11,407 nt of DNA from Syntrophomonadaceae bacterium (GCA_003552365.1 PUKR01000101.1:1-11407), one strand, 5' to 3'. Positions 1 to 7,374 are shown, counted from the stretch's first letter. Numbers and translations are program-made. Notes: generated by a model from the letters alone, not told the origin.

Positions 1-5
1 AACAT

Positions 6-80
6 GCGGGAGTAGCTCAGTGGTAGAGCATCGCCTTGCCAAGGCGAGGGTCGCGGGTTCGAATCCCGTCTTCCGCTCCA
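6..80 (+). tRNA. tRNA-Gly (anticodon GCC)
   Basis: A full cloverleaf is readable. The acceptor strands are GCGGGAG (6-12) and CTTCCGC (70-76, one G-U pair). The anticodon stem TCGCC/GGCGA encloses the loop TTGCCAA, with GCC at 38-40. The T arm carries GGTTCGAATCC, and the discriminator T77 is followed by an encoded CCA. It is the first of three closely spaced tRNAs (5-6 nt gaps), so it is probably processed from one transcript whose promoter lies upstream of the window. Confidence 0.97.
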
Positions 81-85
81 TTTAC

Positions 86-159
86 GGCGACATAGCCAAG
101 TGGTAAGGCAGAGGACTGCAAATCCTCCATCCCCGGTTCGAATCCGGGTGTCGCCTCCA
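86..159 (+). tRNA. tRNA-Cys (anticodon GCA)
   Basis: Acceptor strands GGCGACA (86-92) and TGTCGCC (149-155) pair fully. The anticodon stem GAGGA/TCCTC encloses CTGCAAA, with GCA at 118-120. The T arm is CCCGGTTCGAATCCGGG, and CCA is encoded at 157-159. It is the middle gene of the tRNA operon. Confidence 0.97.
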
Positions 160-165
160 AATTTT

Positions 166-256
166 GCCGGAGTGGCGGAACTGGCAGACGCAAGGGACTT
201 AAAATCCCTCGGACAATCAATTGTCCGTACCGGTTCAAGTCCGGTCTCCGGCACCA
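166..256 (+). tRNA. tRNA-Leu (anticodon UAA)
   Basis: This is a class II tRNA of 91 nt with a long variable arm. Acceptor strands GCCGGAG (166-172) and CTCCGGC (246-252) pair fully, and CCA is encoded at 254-256. The anticodon stem AGGGA/TCCCT encloses CTTAAAA, with TAA at 200-202. The variable arm is a strong hairpin, GGACAA-TCAA-TTGTCC (211-226). It is the last tRNA before the terminator at 289-313. Confidence 0.97.
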
Positions 257-288
257 CGAAATAAAGCTTAGTTGAGTGCTCTAATATT

Positions 289-313
289 AAACCACCCCGA
301 AGGGGTGGTTTTT
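289..313 (+). terminator. Intrinsic terminator of the tRNA operon
   Basis: A 10-bp stem, AAACCACCCC (289-298) with GGGGTGGTTT (302-311), has a GAA loop and runs straight into a T tract (309-313). It lies 33 nt after tRNA-Leu and is probably its terminator. It is also the likely structural target for the group IIC intron remnant that starts 6 nt after the stem. Confidence 0.9.
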
Positions 314-317
314 AAGT

Positions 318-481
318 GTGCGCCCGGCATAGATGTTAACTTGGCAGTGAAAGTCCGCTGTGGGCCTGGCAGTGGGAACCACTAGCTGAAGGCAAGGTTG
401 TCCGCCGCGAGGCGGAATCTGAAGGAAGCCGGAGGCAAAACCCCGGCCCGATGAACAAGAACCGCATACAAGGATGAACAG
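318..481 (+). mobile_element. Group IIC intron remnant (5' part of domain I)
   Basis: The segment opens with the group II 5' end GTGCGCCCGGCAT and keeps domain I landmarks in the order I recall for the Oceanobacillus iheyensis group IIC intron. These are GTGAAAGTCC (348-357), GAAGGCAAGG (388-397), a TCCGCC/GGCGGA hairpin closed by a GCGA GNRA tetraloop (401-416), GAATCTGAAGGAAGC (415-429), a GCCGG/CCGGC stem (428-447), and GAACCGCATACAAGG near 459-473. The similarity fades at about 481. The remaining roughly 100 nt before the next gene hold no domain V hairpin and no reverse transcriptase, so this is a dead 5' fragment. Its position just behind an intrinsic terminator is the known target preference of class IIC introns. 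The class call rests on memory of the family, not a search, and the 3' limit is approximate. Confidence 0.82.
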
Positions 482-523
482 ACAATATTATTTTCCTTTC
501 AAAAACTGGGACTCAAAACTTAT

Positions 524-559
524 AAAAAAAAGAGGCGGGTTTAAAAATCCGCCTCTTTT
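524..559 (-). terminator. Terminator of the YfcC-like transporter gene (bidirectional form)
   Basis: An 11-bp stem, AAAAGAGGCGG (528-538) with CCGCCTCTTTT (549-559), has a 10-nt AT-rich loop. Read on the minus strand it ends in eight T residues (531-524), 36 nt after the stop codon of the transporter gene. The plus-strand reading also has a short T run (556-559), so it may stop transcription from both sides. Confidence 0.88.
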
Positions 560-594
560 ATAAGAAAACCACTTATATCTTGATTGTTAATATC

Positions 595-1986
595 TTAAAA
601 TGGTCCGAGGTTAATGGCTACGGCAATGGTGACAAATATAAACCCAATCAGGGCATAGATTAGCACCAGGGGCCAGATGAACTTAAAGTATCGTTCATAT
701 GGAATATTGGCCAGACCCAGCGCTGCCATTAAGGCACCGACTGTGGGGAAGATCTGGTTGCTCATTCCGTCACCGAGGTTGTAGGCAACAACAGCAGTTT
801 GCCTGGTAATATCTGCCAAATCGGCGATGGGAACCATGATCGGCATTGTAGTCGCGGCCTGGCCGCTTCCGGATGGCACCAGGAAGTTAAAAAGCAGGTG
901 GAATACAAACATACCGTTGGCAGCAAGCATAGTAGGCATTGCAGCAAGCCAGGAGCCGGCAGAGAAAATGATTGTGTCCACAATCAAGCCCTGTTCGAGA
1001 ACAACCAGGATGCCGCGAGCAATTCCGATCACCAAAGCGCCTAGCGCAAGGTCTTTTGCTCCTGCCACGAATCCTTCAGCCAGCCTGTTCGGGCCTACAC
1101 CACCGACCAGGCCCCCTACAATTCCCAGGATTAAGAACAATGTAGCCAGTTCGTTGATAAACCAGCCCAATTCAAGCACCCCGTAAATAAGGGCGATGAA
1201 GCCGATTAATGCTACAACCAAAACCCTGGTGTGTCTCGGCTCGTATTCTGGGACTTCTTCTGAGTGTACATCATTTTCTCTGGCCGCTTCAAGTTCAAGG
1301 TCATACATTACTCCGTTTTCGGGGTTTTCTTTTACCTTTTTAGCGTAACGGAGCACGTACAAGATAGTAACTAAGGTAATTACTGCGAAAATGGCCCACC
1401 TAAAGCCTAAACCAGAAAAAATCGGCAGTTCGGCAATTCCCTGGGCAACCCCAACTGTAAACGGGTTCATCGCTCCACTGGCGAAACCACCTCTAACCGC
1501 AACCATGAAAATGGCCATCCCCACCATTGCATCATAGCGGAGTTTTCTGGCCAGAAGCACTCCCACCGGGACCAGGGGAATAAATTCTTCCGCAAGGCCG
1601 AAAGAAGCACCCCCCAGGGCGGTAATCAGCATAATCCCGACGAGTAGCAGTATTTCTCTTCCCTGAAGCTTGTTCATCGCTCTGCCGATACCGGCTTCAA
1701 TTACCCCGGTAGCCCTGATCATCCCAAAAGCGCCGCCCACAATGAAAACGAAAAAGATAATATTAGCGGCGTCGATCATTCCCAGCTGGACACTCATAAA
1801 GATCTCAAAAGGCCCGACAGGAGAAGGATCTACATACTCAAATGAGTCCGGGTCAATAACCGTTCTTCCTGTTTCCGGGTCTTCGACTCTTTCAAATTCG
1901 CCTGCAGGAACAATGTAAGTGAGTGCGGCCCCGATGATGATCATAATCATCAGCAAGACAAAGACATGGGGAATTTTGGCTTTCAA
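595..1986 (-). CDS. YfcC/DcuC-family transporter (putative carboxylate or amino acid carrier)
   Basis: This is an integral membrane secondary transporter of the YfcC branch of the DcuC-like family (about 460-500 aa is usual). Its substrate cannot be read from sequence; relatives are annotated for C4-dicarboxylates, short carboxylates or arginine/ornithine exchange. The N-terminus has the family signature IPHVFVLL followed by a first membrane helix ending in TYIVPAGEFER. Multiple hydrophobic segments follow, with a hydrophilic loop in the middle (about residues 215-250). The C-terminal half carries the conserved VPSGSGQAATTMPIM and NLGDGMSNQIFPT stretches. I choose the TTG at 1986 (463 aa) because GGAGGT (1998-1993) sits 6 nt before it. 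A longer in-frame start at TTG 2022 would give 475 aa but has no comparable ribosome site and would place this Shine-Dalgarno inside the gene. It is divergent from two deacylase-type hydrolases, which suggests it imports their substrate or exports a product. Confidence 0.9.
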   Translation of the reverse strand: MKAKIPHVFVLLMIMIIIGAALTYIVPAGEFERVEDPETGRTVIDPDSFEYVDPSPVGPFEIFMSVQLGMIDAANIIFFVFIVGGAFGMIRATGVIEAGIGRAMNKLQGREILLLVGIMLITALGGASFGLAEEFIPLVPVGVLLARKLRYDAMVGMAIFMVAVRGGFASGAMNPFTVGVAQGIAELPIFSGLGFRWAIFAVITLVTILYVLRYAKKVKENPENGVMYDLELEAARENDVHSEEVPEYEPRHTRVLVVALIGFIALIYGVLELGWFINELATLFLILGIVGGLVGGVGPNRLAEGFVAGAKDLALGALVIGIARGILVVLEQGLIVDTIIFSAGSWLAAMPTMLAANGMFVFHLLFNFLVPSGSGQAATTMPIMVPIADLADITRQTAVVAYNLGDGMSNQIFPTVGALMAALGLANIPYERYFKFIWPLVLIYALIGFIFVTIAVAINLGPF

Positions 1987-2323
1987 TTTAGCACCTCCGT
2001 TAATGTCCAGTAGTTTGTTCAATCATTAACCTGTAGCTGCAGAAGTTTAAAGTTCTTGGACAAGGAATTGAACCACCCCCCGGTTAAAGCTTTCTAAAAG
2101 GCAAAAAAAATGCCTCAAAAACATATACAAACTGATTCGACAGTATTTTTAATATTCCTGCAGAAAAAAATTTTAACAGGTAATAAAAGGATGTACAGCT
2201 TGCTGTTGAAGCAGGTGCCGGTAAAATAATTTTTTATAATCAACATATTTTAAAAAGGTTTAATAATCTCTGCGTAGAACCATATTAAGGAAATGATTGC
2301 CTTGCGATAGGAGGAATTAAAAG
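1987..2323. other. Divergent intergenic regulatory region
   Basis: These 337 bp separate the transporter from the amidohydrolase and contain no gene that I can support. Visible elements are the transporter ribosome site (1998-1993), a CTTG-GA-CAAG inverted repeat (2055-2064), a GGC-A8-T-GCC palindrome that matches a -24/-12 promoter (listed separately), and a TATAAT (2235-2240) pointing to the amidohydrolase. The TATAAT has no -35 box at normal spacing; the nearest, TTGAAG at 2206-2211, is 23 bp away. The amidohydrolase ribosome site AGGAGG is at 2309-2314. The region is markedly AT-rich, as expected for promoter DNA. Confidence 0.6.
2100..2115 (-). promoter_or_regulatory. Candidate sigma-54 (-24/-12) promoter for the transporter
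   Basis: On the minus strand the sequence reads AGGCAT-TTTTT-TTGCC. This has the GG (2114-2113) and GC (2102-2101) exactly 10 bp apart, as in the sigma-54 consensus TGGCAC-N5-TTGC. Transcription would start near 2089, about 100 nt before the TTG start. The element is a palindrome, so the plus strand also offers GG-N10-GC toward the amidohydrolase, with one mismatch in the TTGC part. The A/T homopolymer between the boxes lowers the information content, and a simple hairpin is an alternative reading. Confidence 0.4.
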
Positions 2324-3676
2324 GTGTATGATCTTGTAATTAAAGGCGGAAATATTATTGACCCCGTTGACGGCATTTATGAGGCAAATATAGGGGTTGA
2401 GAATGACCGGATTGCATACATTGGTTCTGAAGTAGTGAAGGCAACCCGGGAAATTGATGCTGCCGGATGTTTTGTTAGCCCGGGCTTTATCGACCTTCAC
2501 AGCCACGAAAATGCGGTTAAAGAAGGAAGTATAGAAAAGGGCATCTTTGAAAGTTCCGTGTTAATGGGAGTTACCACTACAATAGGTGGCAATTGCGGTA
2601 TGGGGCCGGTTGTTTTAGATGATTACCGGGAAGCTCTGGAGAAAAATGGAGCACCGCTAAATTATGCTGCACTTTCCGGACATGCTTTTTTAAGAGAAGC
2701 CGTTGGCTGTACTGACCGCTACAGCCGGGCAACCAAAAATCAGGCAGATAAGATGGTTGACTTGCTCCGGGAAGCATTGAACAAAGGGGCTTCAGGTTTG
2801 TCAGTCGGTCTTGAATATACCCCCGGAGCTTCTACGGAAGAATTACTTGAATTAAGTAAAACAGTTGCAGAATATGAAGACCGGTTGGTTTCTGTTCATT
2901 ACCGCTTTGACGGTGAGCGTGCGCTGGAGGCGGTAGCAGAACTTATTATTGTGGCCCGGGAAACGGGGGTAAGGATGCAGATATCCCACCTGGGAAGCGG
3001 CACCGCTTTCGGAAAAACTGATGAAGCGCTATCCATGATTGAGTCAGCATACAATGCCGGAGTTGATGTTGGTTTTGATGTTTACCCCTATGCCGCTTTT
3101 TGTTCGCTCATAGGCAGTGCAGTCTTTGATGAAGGCTGCCTGCAAAGGTGGGGAGTTGACTATTCGGCAATCAAGGTAGTGGAAGGTAAATATTGCGGAG
3201 AATTATGTACCCCTGAGATATTTATGGAAAAAAGGTCTAATGAACCGGAAACCATGGTAGTTGCTTTTGTGATGGATGAAGAGGAGATAATCAGGGCAAT
3301 CCAGCACCCTATGGCAATTATTGCCAGCGACGGCAGGATTATAAAGGGCCGCGGCCATCCCCGTTCAGCCGGCACATTTCCCAGGGTCCTGGGGCATTAT
3401 GTCAGGGAAAAAGGTTACCTGGAGCTTGTTACTGCAATCTATAAGATGACCGGTTTGCCTGCTAAACGCCTCCGCCTGGATTCTCGGGGCAGGATAAGAA
3501 CAGGATATTTTGCTGATGTAACGATTTTTGATTATGAAAATATTATTGACAGGGCTACTTATGAACAACCGGCTTTATCACCGGGTGGTATTAACTCTGT
3601 AATTGTCAACGGGGTGGAGGTTGTAAGAGATGGTGAAATGACCGGTGCCATGCCCGGCGCATTTCTTTACCGGTAA
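2324..3676 (+). CDS. N-acyl-D-amino-acid deacylase-like amidohydrolase
   Basis: This is a metal-dependent amidohydrolase, probably cytoplasmic, most like D-aminoacylases that split N-acyl-D-amino acids into an acid and a free amino acid. The N-terminal part (1-50) is the usual beta-sandwich start, YDLVIKGGNIIDP. Putative metal and active-site residues are H59 and H61 in DLHSH, C91 in GGNCG (the metal-bridging Cys typical of D-aminoacylase), H192 in VHYRFDG, H222 in ISHLG, and the catalytic Asp D336 in ASDG. The signature HPRSAGTFPRVLGHYVRE (345-362) is characteristic of the family. At 450 aa it is somewhat shorter than typical D-aminoacylases (about 480-530). The GTG start is supported by AGGAGG at 2309-2314, 9 nt upstream. 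Dihydropyrimidinase-like or dipeptidase activity cannot be excluded. It is followed after 82 nt by an M20 deacylase in the same direction, a likely operon. Confidence 0.88.
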   Translation: MYDLVIKGGNIIDPVDGIYEANIGVENDRIAYIGSEVVKATREIDAAGCFVSPGFIDLHSHENAVKEGSIEKGIFESSVLMGVTTTIGGNCGMGPVVLDDYREALEKNGAPLNYAALSGHAFLREAVGCTDRYSRATKNQADKMVDLLREALNKGASGLSVGLEYTPGASTEELLELSKTVAEYEDRLVSVHYRFDGERALEAVAELIIVARETGVRMQISHLGSGTAFGKTDEALSMIESAYNAGVDVGFDVYPYAAFCSLIGSAVFDEGCLQRWGVDYSAIKVVEGKYCGELCTPEIFMEKRSNEPETMVVAFVMDEEEIIRAIQHPMAIIASDGRIIKGRGHPRSAGTFPRVLGHYVREKGYLELVTAIYKMTGLPAKRLRLDSRGRIRTGYFADVTIFDYENIIDRATYEQPALSPGGINSVIVNGVEVVRDGEMTGAMPGAFLYR

Positions 3677-3701
3677 AATTAATGAGCATATGAGCTTGAA
3701 G

Positions 3702-3716
3702 GATCAAATATTGATC
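3702..3716. repeat. Perfect inverted repeat GATCAA-ATA-TTGATC
   Basis: A 6-bp perfect dyad with a 3-nt spacer lies in the 82-nt gap between the two hydrolase genes, 26 nt after the first stop codon. A further GATCAA follows at 3732-3737. It is too AT-rich and short, and lacks a T tract, to be a terminator. An operator is possible but unproven. A TATAAT at 3741-3746 just before the next gene has no good -35 partner. Confidence 0.4.
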
Positions 3717-3758
3717 ATGCCGGGTTTTTCAGATCAATAATATAATACGGGGGGTAGA

Positions 3759-4976
3759 ATGATGAATGAACAGTTGATCATTAAAGAACTGTCAGGACAT
3801 GTTTCAGAAGAAGAAATAGTTAAACTAACCAGGGAACTGGTCTCTATTCCCAGTCACTGGGAAGTCCCCGGACAGGAAATAGAAGTGGTTAATGCTCTTG
3901 AAAAATTTTTTTATAAACAGGAAGTTGAATATGAATTGCAACCTGTCGAAGGTGATCGATATAACATTATTGCCAAATTGCCCGGTAAAGGAAAGGGACG
4001 AAGCCTGGCATTTAACGGACACTTAGATACCGTTCCTCCTTATAATATGACCGTAGAACCATTTGGCGCTGTTATGGAAGATGGAAAAATATATGGCAGG
4101 GGAACTAATGACATGAAAGGGCCGGTTGCTTCGATGATCTATGCCCTGCTTGCTTTTAAGCGTTCCGGGCTACGCCTGGCAGGCGATTTGTACTTTACCG
4201 GTGTTTTGGCTGAAGAAACAAACAGTGATGGCACTGAATCTTTAATCGAATCGGGCTTTAAAGTCGACGGAGCCATAGTTGGAGAACCTTCAAACCGGGA
4301 ATATGCTATTGGCCACAGGGGCCTGGAGTGGTTGGAGTTTGAAATTACAGGCAAGCCGGCTCACGGTGGCATCCCGGAAGCAGGGATTAATGCCATAGTC
4401 AAGGCGGCCAAATTTATAAATCGGGTTGAAGAAAAAATTATACCCCGGTTAAAAGGACTGCAGCACCCTTACATGGGACCGTCGGTCATGAATTTTGGGT
4501 TGATCAACGGAGGTCAGCAGCCAAGCACTGTAGCAGATCGCTGTATTATCCAGCTTGACCGCCGGTATACACCGCAGGAAAACCTCGAGGATGTGCTTAA
4601 AGAATACGAAGATATTTTAGAAGAACTTTCCCTGGAAGACCCAGATTTTAAAGGGGTTATGCGCCGGATGGAATCCAACCTGATGAAAAAATATGATCAC
4701 GTCCCCATGGAGACATCACCTGATGATCCTCTGGTGGAAAGTGTTAAATCTGTCCTGCAATATCTCACCCAAGAACCTCCCCGCCTGACTACCAGGAGAG
4801 GTTGGACGGATGCGGCCATTTTAAATTACTATGGGAACATAGCTACGGTGGTGTATGGACCGGGTAACATATCCCGTTCTCACAGCCCTGATGAATACAT
4901 AACCGCTGCTGAATTATATGAAGGGTTCCAGGCATACGCTCTCATAGCTTCAAAGTATTGCGGACTGGATATTTAA
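3759..4976 (+). CDS. M20-family metallo-deacylase/peptidase (ArgE/DapE type)
   Basis: This is a cytoplasmic zinc hydrolase of the M20 family (ArgE/DapE/ACY1/CPG2 group) that cleaves amide bonds of N-acyl amino acids or dipeptides. All expected active-site residues are visible: H88 and D90 in NGHLD, bridging D118 in GRGTNDMKG, general base E152 and ligand E153 in AEE, E176 in VGEPS, and the last ligand H375 in SRSHSPDE. The dimerisation (lid) domain is inserted at about 183-300, with its typical GHRGLEWLEFEITGKPAHGG. The length of 405 aa is normal. Two ATG codons are adjacent; the G-rich ribosome site (3749-3754) is 4 nt before the first and 7 nt before the second (3762), so 404 aa is equally likely. 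The overall look recalls the YgeY-like branch, but I cannot assign the substrate. Its pairing with a D-aminoacylase-like gene suggests a joint deacylation pathway. Confidence 0.9.
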   Translation: MMNEQLIIKELSGHVSEEEIVKLTRELVSIPSHWEVPGQEIEVVNALEKFFYKQEVEYELQPVEGDRYNIIAKLPGKGKGRSLAFNGHLDTVPPYNMTVEPFGAVMEDGKIYGRGTNDMKGPVASMIYALLAFKRSGLRLAGDLYFTGVLAEETNSDGTESLIESGFKVDGAIVGEPSNREYAIGHRGLEWLEFEITGKPAHGGIPEAGINAIVKAAKFINRVEEKIIPRLKGLQHPYMGPSVMNFGLINGGQQPSTVADRCIIQLDRRYTPQENLEDVLKEYEDILEELSLEDPDFKGVMRRMESNLMKKYDHVPMETSPDDPLVESVKSVLQYLTQEPPRLTTRRGWTDAAILNYYGNIATVVYGPGNISRSHSPDEYITAAELYEGFQAYALIASKYCGLDI

Positions 4977-5003
4977 GCAATTTATTCAGGCAGCTTTTTT
5001 TTA

Positions 5004-7223
5004 TCAACACTCACTAAAACCACAGGCTTCGCATTTAAGGCAGCCTTCAGCTCTAATCAGGGCACCGGTGCCGCAGTCCGGGCAGAGTTCCCGGGCATGT
5101 CCCTTACCAGGATTACTGCTGTCTATTTCAGCCTGGGCCAGGTTTTTTAAGGCCTGCCCGATAGCGTCAGGGACGCTCCTGATCCGGTTTGGCCCGAAGC
5201 CTACCGATCGGGCACCGCCGATACCTTCCAGCTGAGTTACTATTTCGTCTACGCTTACACCGCAGCGCAGGGCCAGGGATACAAGGCGGGCAATTGCTTC
5301 GGTAAAGGCGACCACATCACTGCCAGCTTTGCCGATTTGGGCAAATAGTTCAAACGGTTTGCCGTCGGCTGAATTTACCGTCACAAAGAGGTTGCCCAGG
5401 GCGGTGCCGATGCTGGTTGTTTGACCGCTTAAGGTTTTTGGCCTTTTGATCGGTTTTAAATATTCTTCCTGGGTTCCGTCACCAACATTTAATACTTGCT
5501 TGGAGCGGGAAGTATCCCTGTATACGGTTATGCCCTTGCAGCCTGCTTTCCAGGCGGTTATATAGGCATTTTTAACATCTTCAACGGTAGCATCCTGTTT
5601 CAGGTTGATGGTTTTACTGACAGCATTGTCGGTATGTTTTTGAAATGCCGCCTGGTGGCGGATATGCCAGTTATAATCGATTTCCATTGCCGTTTTAAAC
5701 AGCTCCTGGTACTTTTGCGGCACCGGGGAATCGTCCGGGATTTTTCCGCTCTGGGCTATTTCTTGGATCAACCCTTCGCCGTAAAAACCTTCATTTTTAG
5801 CAACTTCTAAAAAGAGCGGGTTCACTTCCGGCATATCGACACCGTCTAAAATATTTTTCCGGATAAAAGCAATGCTGAAATAGGGCTCGATCCCGCTGCT
5901 GGAAGAAGCCAAAATAGAAATGGTCCCTGTAGGGGCAATCGTAGTCCTGGTAGCATTCCTGACCCGGTCTTCGTCTTTTCCGGTGTCGTAAATACTTCCC
6001 TTGAAATTGGGGAAAACCCCTCTTTCTTCGGCCAGTTCTACCGATTTGTTTTTAGCCTCGGTATTGATGTATCCCATCACTTTATCCGCAGTTTCAATGG
6101 CTTTTTCACTGTCATAGTTGATACCCAGTTTGACCAGCATGTCATGCCAGCCCATGATTCCCAGCCCTATTTTGCGGTTCCCTTCCTTGTGCATGGCTGC
6201 GATTTCCGGGATTACGTAATTGCTGGCATCAATAACATTGTCAAGAAAGTGAACCGCTGTTTTAACTGAGTCTGCGAGGCCTTTCCAGTCAATTTTACCC
6301 TTTGACGTCACAAATTTGCCCAGGTTGATCGAGCCAAGGCAGCAGGCCTCGAAAGGAAGCAGGGGTTGCTCACCACAGGGGTTAGTGGTTTCGTATTTGC
6401 CGACGTGCGGTGTGGGGTTGTAACGGTTCATTTGATCGATAAAGATAATCCCGGGATCGCCTTTTTCCCAGGCTTTTTGGACGATCAAATCAAATACAGC
6501 AGTGGCATCAAGCCCGGCCTCCTCACCGGTCTCCGGGTCATAATATGGTACGTTTAAACGTGGATTATACAATGCATATAGAGGATAGGGGTCCTCGGCT
6601 GTAGCTTTACGCATGAACCCATCGGAGACAGATACAGACAGGTTGAAATTATTGACTTCTTCTTCCTTTTCTTTGCAGGTAATAAATTCTAAGATATCGG
6701 GATGGTTGTATATCAGGGAGCCCATATTCGCCCCGCGCCTGGTGCCGCCCTGCTTCACAGCTTCGGTGGCGGCATCGAAAATTTTTAAGAAAGAGACGGG
6801 GCCGCTGGCCACTCCGTTGGTAGAGCGGACAATATCGTTGCTGGGCCGCAGGCGATCAAAGGCAAATCCCGTGCCGCCGCCCGTTTTCTGGACCAGGGCC
6901 ATGTTTTTTAAAGCGGTAAAGATTCCTTCCATGCTATCTTCCAGGGGCAAGACAAAACAGGCACTTAACTGCTGAAGTTCACGTCCGGCATTCATCAGCG
7001 TAGGGGAATTGGGCATGAACCTGGCTTCAGCTATTATTTTGAAGAAGTCGTCTTCCATTGCTTTTACCTCTTGTTCGCTTTTCCCGTAATCTTTTTCTAT
7101 GGAAGCAATATTGGAAGCTACCCTGCGCAAGAGATCTTCAGGAGTTTCGGTTGGATTACCGGAAGGATCTTTGATCAGGTACCTTTTTTCATAAGTAATC
7201 CGGGCATTTGGGCTTAATTCCAT
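5004..7223 (-). CDS. nrdJ: Adenosylcobalamin-dependent (class II) ribonucleotide reductase
   Basis: This enzyme reduces ribonucleotides to deoxyribonucleotides using a thiyl radical generated from adenosylcobalamin, so it needs no oxygen and no separate radical subunit. The sequence shows C89 in LSACFV and a Cys pair at 294-295 in FEACCLGSINLG as redox-cysteine candidates. N281, C283 (radical Cys) and E285 lie in NPCGEQ, and the phosphate-binding stretch TTIAPTGTISILASSSSG is at 427-444. The tail holds CPDCG (714-718) and CLKCEAC (728-734), a zinc-ribbon-like end common in bacterial NrdJ and implicated in re-reduction. The length (739 aa) fits the family. The ATG start has GGGAGG (7240-7235) 11 nt away across a run of nine T, a rather long spacing. 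It converges on the M20 gene with only 27 bp between stop codons and no clear terminator there. I found no convincing NrdR box or cobalamin riboswitch upstream. Confidence 0.96.
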   Translation of the reverse strand: MELSPNARITYEKRYLIKDPSGNPTETPEDLLRRVASNIASIEKDYGKSEQEVKAMEDDFFKIIAEARFMPNSPTLMNAGRELQQLSACFVLPLEDSMEGIFTALKNMALVQKTGGGTGFAFDRLRPSNDIVRSTNGVASGPVSFLKIFDAATEAVKQGGTRRGANMGSLIYNHPDILEFITCKEKEEEVNNFNLSVSVSDGFMRKATAEDPYPLYALYNPRLNVPYYDPETGEEAGLDATAVFDLIVQKAWEKGDPGIIFIDQMNRYNPTPHVGKYETTNPCGEQPLLPFEACCLGSINLGKFVTSKGKIDWKGLADSVKTAVHFLDNVIDASNYVIPEIAAMHKEGNRKIGLGIMGWHDMLVKLGINYDSEKAIETADKVMGYINTEAKNKSVELAEERGVFPNFKGSIYDTGKDEDRVRNATRTTIAPTGTISILASSSSGIEPYFSIAFIRKNILDGVDMPEVNPLFLEVAKNEGFYGEGLIQEIAQSGKIPDDSPVPQKYQELFKTAMEIDYNWHIRHQAAFQKHTDNAVSKTINLKQDATVEDVKNAYITAWKAGCKGITVYRDTSRSKQVLNVGDGTQEEYLKPIKRPKTLSGQTTSIGTALGNLFVTVNSADGKPFELFAQIGKAGSDVVAFTEAIARLVSLALRCGVSVDEIVTQLEGIGGARSVGFGPNRIRSVPDAIGQALKNLAQAEIDSSNPGKGHARELCPDCGTGALIRAEGCLKCEACGFSEC

Positions 7224-7326
7224 TTAAAAAAAAACCTCCCTGGTCAAACTTATATACCTTGCCTATATATTTTTCTCTCTGCATCTTATATTTCCTTTTC
7301 TTAAATAAAAATGGGTTAGATTCTAG

Positions 7327-7356
7327 AAGAGTTTTGATGAAGGTAAAATAACTCTT
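7327..7356. repeat. Inverted repeat AAGAGTT/AACTCTT in the nrdJ upstream region
   Basis: A 7-bp perfect dyad (7327-7333 and 7350-7356) with a 16-nt loop runs into TTTT on the plus strand. It lies between nrdJ and the promoter of the microprotein gene. It could insulate the divergent units or be an operator, but the low GC of the stem makes it a weak terminator. The rest of 7224-7374 is AT-rich, with TATATA at 7251-7256 and 7264-7269 and no recognisable gene. Confidence 0.3.
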
Positions 7357-7374
7357 TTTTAAGCAAGGAAGCAG

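Noticed and set aside
17..238. Minus-strand 73-residue frame across the tRNA genes
   Set aside because: It is antisense to three complete tRNAs; peptides such as GFEPGMEDLQ and GIRTRDPRLG are the well-known spurious translations of tRNA genes.
827..1186. Plus-strand 119-residue frame opposite the transporter
   Set aside because: It is a shadow of conserved transporter codons, without a ribosome site or family resemblance.
2235..2240. TATAAT as a full sigma-A promoter for the amidohydrolase
   Set aside because: No -35 box exists at 16-19 bp; the nearest candidate is 23 bp away, so it is only mentioned as a possible element.
4977..5003. Terminator between the convergent M20 and nrdJ genes
   Set aside because: There is a run of eight T but no stable stem in front of it on either strand.
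7251..7269. Two TATATA elements upstream of nrdJ as NrdR boxes
   Set aside because: They lack the flanking ACA/TGT half-sites and their 13-bp spacing does not fit the tandem-box arrangement.
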